In this document: positions 60,810 through 64,000 of the stretch, in pieces | Numbering within the stretch: the stretch's first letter is position 1 | Layout: every line of letters starts with the position of its first letter | Assembly (NCBI GenBank): GCA_963704815.1 | Contig: CAVPHU010000005.1 | Span: forward strand, 62,001 to 126,000 | Length of the DNA: 64,000 bases | Source: DATKWD01 sp963704815 | Lineage (GTDB): Bacteria > Actinomycetota > Acidimicrobiia > Acidimicrobiales > Salinilacustritrichaceae | Direction: 5' to 3' | Notes under the pieces: generated by a model | What the model was told of the DNA's origin: nothing | The model's database searches: none | The model's input: the letters and a program-made list of their open reading frames with translations, nothing else | Made by a program: the position numbers and the translations under genes

Positions 60810-61249
60810 CCGAGACCCACATCGACACCGAGGCGGACCAGACCCGTCACCGGCGACGGGTGATCCGCTTCCAGCGATGGGTCGTGAACCCACCGATGAA
60901 GATGCTGACGTGGCTCGGCCTCAAGCGCGGCCACGTGCTCGTCGAGACCACCGGCCGCAAGACCGGACGCTGCCGTCGCAACGTCGTCGGAGCGCGGAGA
61001 GAAGGCGACACGTTCTGGATCGTCGCCGAGCACGGCAGACACGCAGGATGGGTCGCCAATGCCGAAGCCGAGCCCCACGTCCGGGTGCGTCATCGTCTGC
61101 GCTGGCTCGACGGGCGGGCCCGGGTCGTCGACGGCGACGACCCGCTCGCTCGCCTCGAGTCGTTCGAGATGGCGAGCCACGCCCGCCTCGTCCGGAAGTT
61201 CGGCACCGACCTCACCACGGTGCGCATCGACCTCGACCCGCCCGGCTGA
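60806..61249 (+). CDS. deazaflavin (F420)-dependent nitroreductase family protein
   Basis: The 147-residue split-barrel protein of the Ddn/FDOR-A type has HVLVETTGRKTGRCRRNVVGARREGDTFWIVAEHGRHAGWVANAEAEPHVRV, where the Arg/Lys-rich part binds F420 phosphates. It reduces quinones or nitro-compounds with F420H2. GGGAGGAACCCG precedes the ATG at 60806, which overlaps the SRPBCC stop. Expression should be controlled by the divergent TetR gene. Confidence 0.85.
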   Translation: MTETHIDTEADQTRHRRRVIRFQRWVVNPPMKMLTWLGLKRGHVLVETTGRKTGRCRRNVVGARREGDTFWIVAEHGRHAGWVANAEAEPHVRVRHRLRWLDGRARVVDGDDPLARLESFEMASHARLVRKFGTDLTTVRIDLDPPG

Positions 61250-61286
61250 GGAGCGCACGGACTCGGTGCGATTCGCCCGGCGGGGT

Positions 61287-62075
61287 TCAGGCCATGGCGG
61301 CAAGGAAGTCGCGGTGGGTGTGGCTCCACCATTCCCGGCGACGGTCGAAGCGCGTCATGCCGCCCATCGACTCCCACATCTCGGTGAAGTTCGGATCGCC
61401 CGCCTGCACCCGACGGAGCAGGAACTCGCCGCCGCGAGCCATCTGGTCGGCGAGGATCGACACGACTTCGACGCGCTGCTCGGGACCGAGACCGTAGGCA
61501 TCCGCCACGAGGCGAAGGCGGTTCGGCAGATCGGCGTCCTTCCAACCGAAGCGGGCCCGCGAATCGTCGTCGATCGGCACGCACATTCGGGCGAAGCAGG
61601 CGAGGTCGTACATCGGCCGACCGGGAGCAGCGAAGTCGAAGTCCAACAACGCCACGGCCTCGCCGTCACGGAACACGACGTTCTCGAGACAGACGTCGTT
61701 GTGACACACGATCGGACCCCCGAGCGGGTCGGCCATCTCGTTGCTCCAGCTGTCCTGAGGCGTCGGCCGGAACGACGCCGAGGCCTGGCGGAATCGCTTC
61801 ATGAGGCGGACGACCGAGACGAGCGCTGCGTCGGACTGCGCCCAGTCGGGATACGGCACGAGAGGCACGTCGCCGTCGATGAACCTCAGCCGCTCACGCC
61901 CGTCGTCGTCGACACCGACCGGGACCGACGCTCCGTCGAAGCCGGCTGCATCGAGATGCCGCAAGAACCGATGGATGGTGTTCGAGTGCTGATTCGACGG
62001 CCGGAGCACGTCCTCGCCCTGACGGGTCACCGCGCCGGCGTTGGCCACGCCGCCCTGGAGTTCGATCTCTTCCAC
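61287..62075 (-). CDS. aminoglycoside phosphotransferase-like (APH) family kinase
   Basis: The 262-residue protein-kinase-like enzyme has the catalytic loop PIVCHNDVCLENVVFRDGEA (HxD variant: HND) and the metal-binding LLDFDFAAPGRPMYDLACFARMC. The N-terminal lobe is short. APH-family proteins phosphorylate small molecules such as choline, homoserine, methylthioribose or antibiotics; which one cannot be said. ATG at 62075. It lies 27 bases after the AraC gene on the same strand. Confidence 0.78.
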   Translation of the reverse strand: MEEIELQGGVANAGAVTRQGEDVLRPSNQHSNTIHRFLRHLDAAGFDGASVPVGVDDDGRERLRFIDGDVPLVPYPDWAQSDAALVSVVRLMKRFRQASASFRPTPQDSWSNEMADPLGGPIVCHNDVCLENVVFRDGEAVALLDFDFAAPGRPMYDLACFARMCVPIDDDSRARFGWKDADLPNRLRLVADAYGLGPEQRVEVVSILADQMARGGEFLLRRVQAGDPNFTEMWESMGGMTRFDRRREWWSHTHRDFLAAMA

Positions 62076-62102
62076 GCCGGCCAGCCTGTCAGTTGCCTTC
62101 CG

Positions 62103-62840
62103 TCAGCGACCCTTCGCCGAGAAGTAGCTGCCTGGCGAACAGCCGAGGTGGGCCTTGAACATGGCGCCGAACGCACTCTGGGTCGAGTAGCCGAGGCCGG
62201 CCGCCACCCGTCCGACCGGTTGGCCATCAGCGAGGCGTTCGAGACCGACGACGAGTCGCAGCTGTTGGCGCCACTGGCCGACCGTCATGCCCACGCTGCC
62301 GACGAAGGAGCGTTCGAGCGTTCGACGACTCACCCCGACCGCCCGCGCCAGGTCGGCCACGGACTGCTGCGAACCCGGGTCGGCCTCCATCAGGCCGGCG
62401 GCCCGAGCCGCCGTGTCCTCCGACGGCCACGGCAGCGCGAGCGGCACCACGTCCGCGGCCCGTAGCACCGAGCCCAGCACGTCGAGATAGGACGACGTGA
62501 GTGGATCGCCGGCGACCCAGGGCGATGTCGCAACCAGGTGCGTCACCAGCTCCCGAGCAAACGGCGTGAGGTCGATCACCGTCGTCTCGGCAGGCAACGA
62601 TCCGACGCTCCGGTGGACGTAGAGCGTGCGCATGCGGGTCCCGGCCGTGACCCGGCAGCGATGGTCGACGCCGGCCGGAACCCACGCAGCCCGAAGCGAC
62701 GGCAGCACCCAGGTCGAGGATTCGGTCGTCAGGCGCACGGTCCCTCGGCTGGCGTAGATGACCTGATCCCAGTCGGGGGTCTGCGGGAGGCGCACCGTTC
62801 CCGCGGGGTGGGTCACCGAGTACGAGCGAATGAGCTCCAT
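62103..62840 (-). CDS. AraC-family transcriptional regulator
   Basis: The 245-residue protein has an N-terminal cupin domain (HPAGTVRLPQTPDWDQVIYASRG) and a C-terminal pair of helix-turn-helix units (SVADLARAVGVSRRTLERSF, GRVAAGLGYSTQSAFGAMFKAHLGCSPG). Effector and targets are unknown; the adjacent APH-like gene (same strand) or the divergent VOC gene are candidates. Start at ATG 62840 (MELIRSYSVTHPAG). TCGACA/TGTCGA half-sites lie just upstream, between it and the VOC gene. Confidence 0.85.
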   Translation of the reverse strand: MELIRSYSVTHPAGTVRLPQTPDWDQVIYASRGTVRLTTESSTWVLPSLRAAWVPAGVDHRCRVTAGTRMRTLYVHRSVGSLPAETTVIDLTPFARELVTHLVATSPWVAGDPLTSSYLDVLGSVLRAADVVPLALPWPSEDTAARAAGLMEADPGSQQSVADLARAVGVSRRTLERSFVGSVGMTVGQWRQQLRLVVGLERLADGQPVGRVAAGLGYSTQSAFGAMFKAHLGCSPGSYFSAKGR

Positions 62841-62911
62841 CGCCGCATTATCGACACTTTCTGTCTGATTGTCGACAGACCGCAGCGACCCGGCAGGCCT
62901 ACCGTCCGGAC

Positions 62912-63292
62912 ATGGCCACACCGCTCGCCCACTTCGCCATCCACGCCGACGACGTCGACCGCGCCCGATCGTTCTACGAGAAGGTCTTCGGCTGGTCGTT
63001 CAGCGCGTGGGGACCACCCGACTTCTTCCAGATCGACACCGGCGCCGACGAGGGCGCACCCATCGGTGCGCTCCAGGCGCGGCGGGCGCTCGACGAGGGC
63101 GGACCGACCCGCGGCTTCGAGTGCACCATCGCGGTCGACGACGTGCAGGCGGTGATGAAGGCCGCTACGTCGGCCGGAGGCAAGGTGCTCATGGAGCCCA
63201 CCGTCATCACCGGCGTGGGCGAACTGGTCTTCGTCGAGGACACCGAGGGCAACATCGTGGGCGCGATGCGCTACGACCCCGAAGCCGAGTAG
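62912..63292 (+). CDS. VOC (glyoxalase/bleomycin-resistance) family protein
   Basis: The 126-residue protein has two beta-alpha-beta-beta-beta units: PLAHFAIHADDVDRARSFYEKVFGWSFSAWG, then GFECTIAVDDVQAVMKAATSAGGKVLMEPT ending LVFVEDTEGNIVGAMRYD. Metal ligands are plausible (His at residue 7, Glu near the C terminus). Function unknown. Divergent from the AraC gene, which may regulate it. Confidence 0.83.
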   Translation: MATPLAHFAIHADDVDRARSFYEKVFGWSFSAWGPPDFFQIDTGADEGAPIGALQARRALDEGGPTRGFECTIAVDDVQAVMKAATSAGGKVLMEPTVITGVGELVFVEDTEGNIVGAMRYDPEAE

Positions 63293-63340
63293 CCGCGCCG
63301 AGCTACGATCGTGGGCTCGACGACGCGGAGAGGGGCGCCG

Positions 63341-63773
63341 GTGCGAACGTGGATGGTTCGGGGATTGGTGGCCCTGGGATTGATGCTCGCCCTGTCGGCC
63401 TGCCAGCCGTTGAACGAGATCGCGGAGGTCGACTCAGGCAACATGCATTCCTGCGCCGTGCACGACGACGGGAGGGTCACGTGCTGGGGCAACAACGACT
63501 TCGGCCAGCTCGGCGACGGGAGTGTGATCAGCAGTCGTACGCCGGTGAACGTGTCGGGCATCGACAACGCCACGGAGGTCACCACTGGTGTGCTGCACTC
63601 CTGTGCGCGGCTCGTCGACGGCACCACCTCGTGCTGGGGCCGCAACGGTGAAGGACAGCTGGGGAACGGGACGACAACCGACAGCTCGACCCCGGTTCCG
63701 GTGTCGGGCATGGGCAACGCCACCAGCATCTCGGCCGGTGTCCTGCACACGTGCGCACGCCTCGACGACGGCA
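63341..63773 (+). CDS. RCC1-repeat lipoprotein, truncated by a junction
   Basis: A lipoprotein signal (WMVRGLVALGLMLALSAC) is followed by RCC1-like repeats of about 50 residues: GNMHSCAVHDDGRVTCWGNNDFGQLGDG, then GVLHSCARLVDGTTSCWGRNGEGQLGNG, then GVLHTCARLDDGT. Such proteins form cell-surface beta-propellers of seven repeats. The third repeat stops in the middle at about 63773, where the sequence changes without a stop to a VOC gene in another frame. The open frame continues to the window end but is no longer RCC1-like. Likely an assembly join or deletion. GTG start at 63341. Confidence 0.75.
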
Positions 63774-64000
63774 CTGATCGAACTGGCCAAGCACCAACTC
63801 GACATCGGGCTGACGACCGAGGATCGCGACGAGACGCTGGCGTTCTGGCAGGACGAGGTGGGCCTGACCTACGACGGGCCGCTCAGCGTCGGCGGCGGCG
63901 TGCAGCAGCATCGGCACTCGTTCCACGGCTCGATCGTCAAGATCAACCACTCGCGCAACCCCGTCGAGCCCGAGCCGCCGAGCGGGTATCGTCGAGTGTT
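63774..64000 (+). CDS. VOC family protein fragment, no start codon, runs off window
   Basis: From 63774 the frame reads LIELAKHQLDIGLTTEDRDE, then TLAFWQDEVGLTYDGPLSVG and GGVQQHRHSFHGSIVKINHSRNP, the beginning of a glyoxalase/dioxygenase-fold protein. The family normally starts with Met just before this point, but no ATG or GTG is present; the codon is CTG and the sequence before it belongs to an RCC1 repeat. The 3' end is beyond the window. Confidence 0.65.
   Translation, partial: MIELAKHQLDIGLTTEDRDETLAFWQDEVGLTYDGPLSVGGGVQQHRHSFHGSIVKINHSRNPVEPEPPSGYRRV

Noticed and set aside
1..64000. Prophage, transposon, integron or toxin-antitoxin/defence island
   Set aside because: No integrase, transposase, phage structural, restriction or defence genes were recognised; the window looks like ordinary chromosome with metabolic clusters.

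Overview
The window is high-GC DNA with dense genes on both strands, GTG starts common and long spurious open frames opposite real genes. Gene content (pyruvate phosphate dikinase, sortase E, SpoIIAA/RsbW-type partner switch beside a DUF1998 helicase, F420/deazaflavin-type oxidoreductase, many acyl-CoA and steroid-ring genes, a green-type proton-pumping rhodopsin) points to an aerobic actinobacterium. An Acidimicrobiia (Ilumatobacter-like) relative is my guess, not proven. I see no phage, IS element or CRISPR array.

Layout. 1-9 kb: end of a Tad pilus-type gene, a DUF1704 peptidase, ppdK, a SulP transporter and a CHAD+CYTH phosphate-binding protein, the last two frameshifted. 9-15 kb: truncated hemoglobin, sortase E, MrfA-like helicase, STAS antagonist plus anti-sigma kinase, NhaA. 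15-21 kb: recR-ybaB-dnaX, an overlapping acyltransferase/N-succinylamino-acid-racemase pair, tRNA-Ser(CGA), tadA, SRP RNA, tRNA-Ser(GGA). 21-36 kb: a GGDEF/EAL protein, a thiolase - SAM-decarboxylase-like - LuxI/FeeM-like acyltransferase set, an ABC exporter, PhyH, sulfotransferase, frameshifted endonuclease IV, an ankyrin/GH36 pair and a carotenoid oxygenase. 37-59 kb: a scattered steroid C/D-ring (HIP) degradation set. It holds an acyl-CoA dehydrogenase like FadE30, IpdF, MaoC, a DUF35/thiolase pair, EchA20, IpdA, IpdB and IpdC. Their known mycobacterial counterparts form the KstR2 regulon. 55-58 kb: a B12-photoreceptor regulator (CarH/LitR type) divergent from a xanthorhodopsin-like proton pump. 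59-64 kb: a TetR regulator with tandem operators and its divergent SRPBCC/deazaflavin operon, APH, AraC and VOC genes, and a chimeric end.

Working together: the steroid genes would take the indane-dione propionate left from steroid A/B-ring cleavage to acetyl-/propionyl-/succinyl-CoA. Two intergenic regions of the 44-50 kb part carry near-identical palindromes (CTGACG-core-CGTCAG), suggesting one regulator. The rhodopsin promoter probably answers to light through the adjacent adenosylcobalamin-binding regulator. Small dispersed repeats sit in several gaps.

Quality note: about a dozen single-base frameshifts, nearly all one-base insertions, break otherwise well-conserved genes (SulP, CHAD/CYTH, GGDEF/EAL, Nfo, thioesterase, GGDEF-RHH, IpdC). 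The right end joins an RCC1-repeat lipoprotein to a VOC gene without a start codon. Both look more like sequencing or assembly error than biology. All family calls were made by eye from the sequence; no database search was run.
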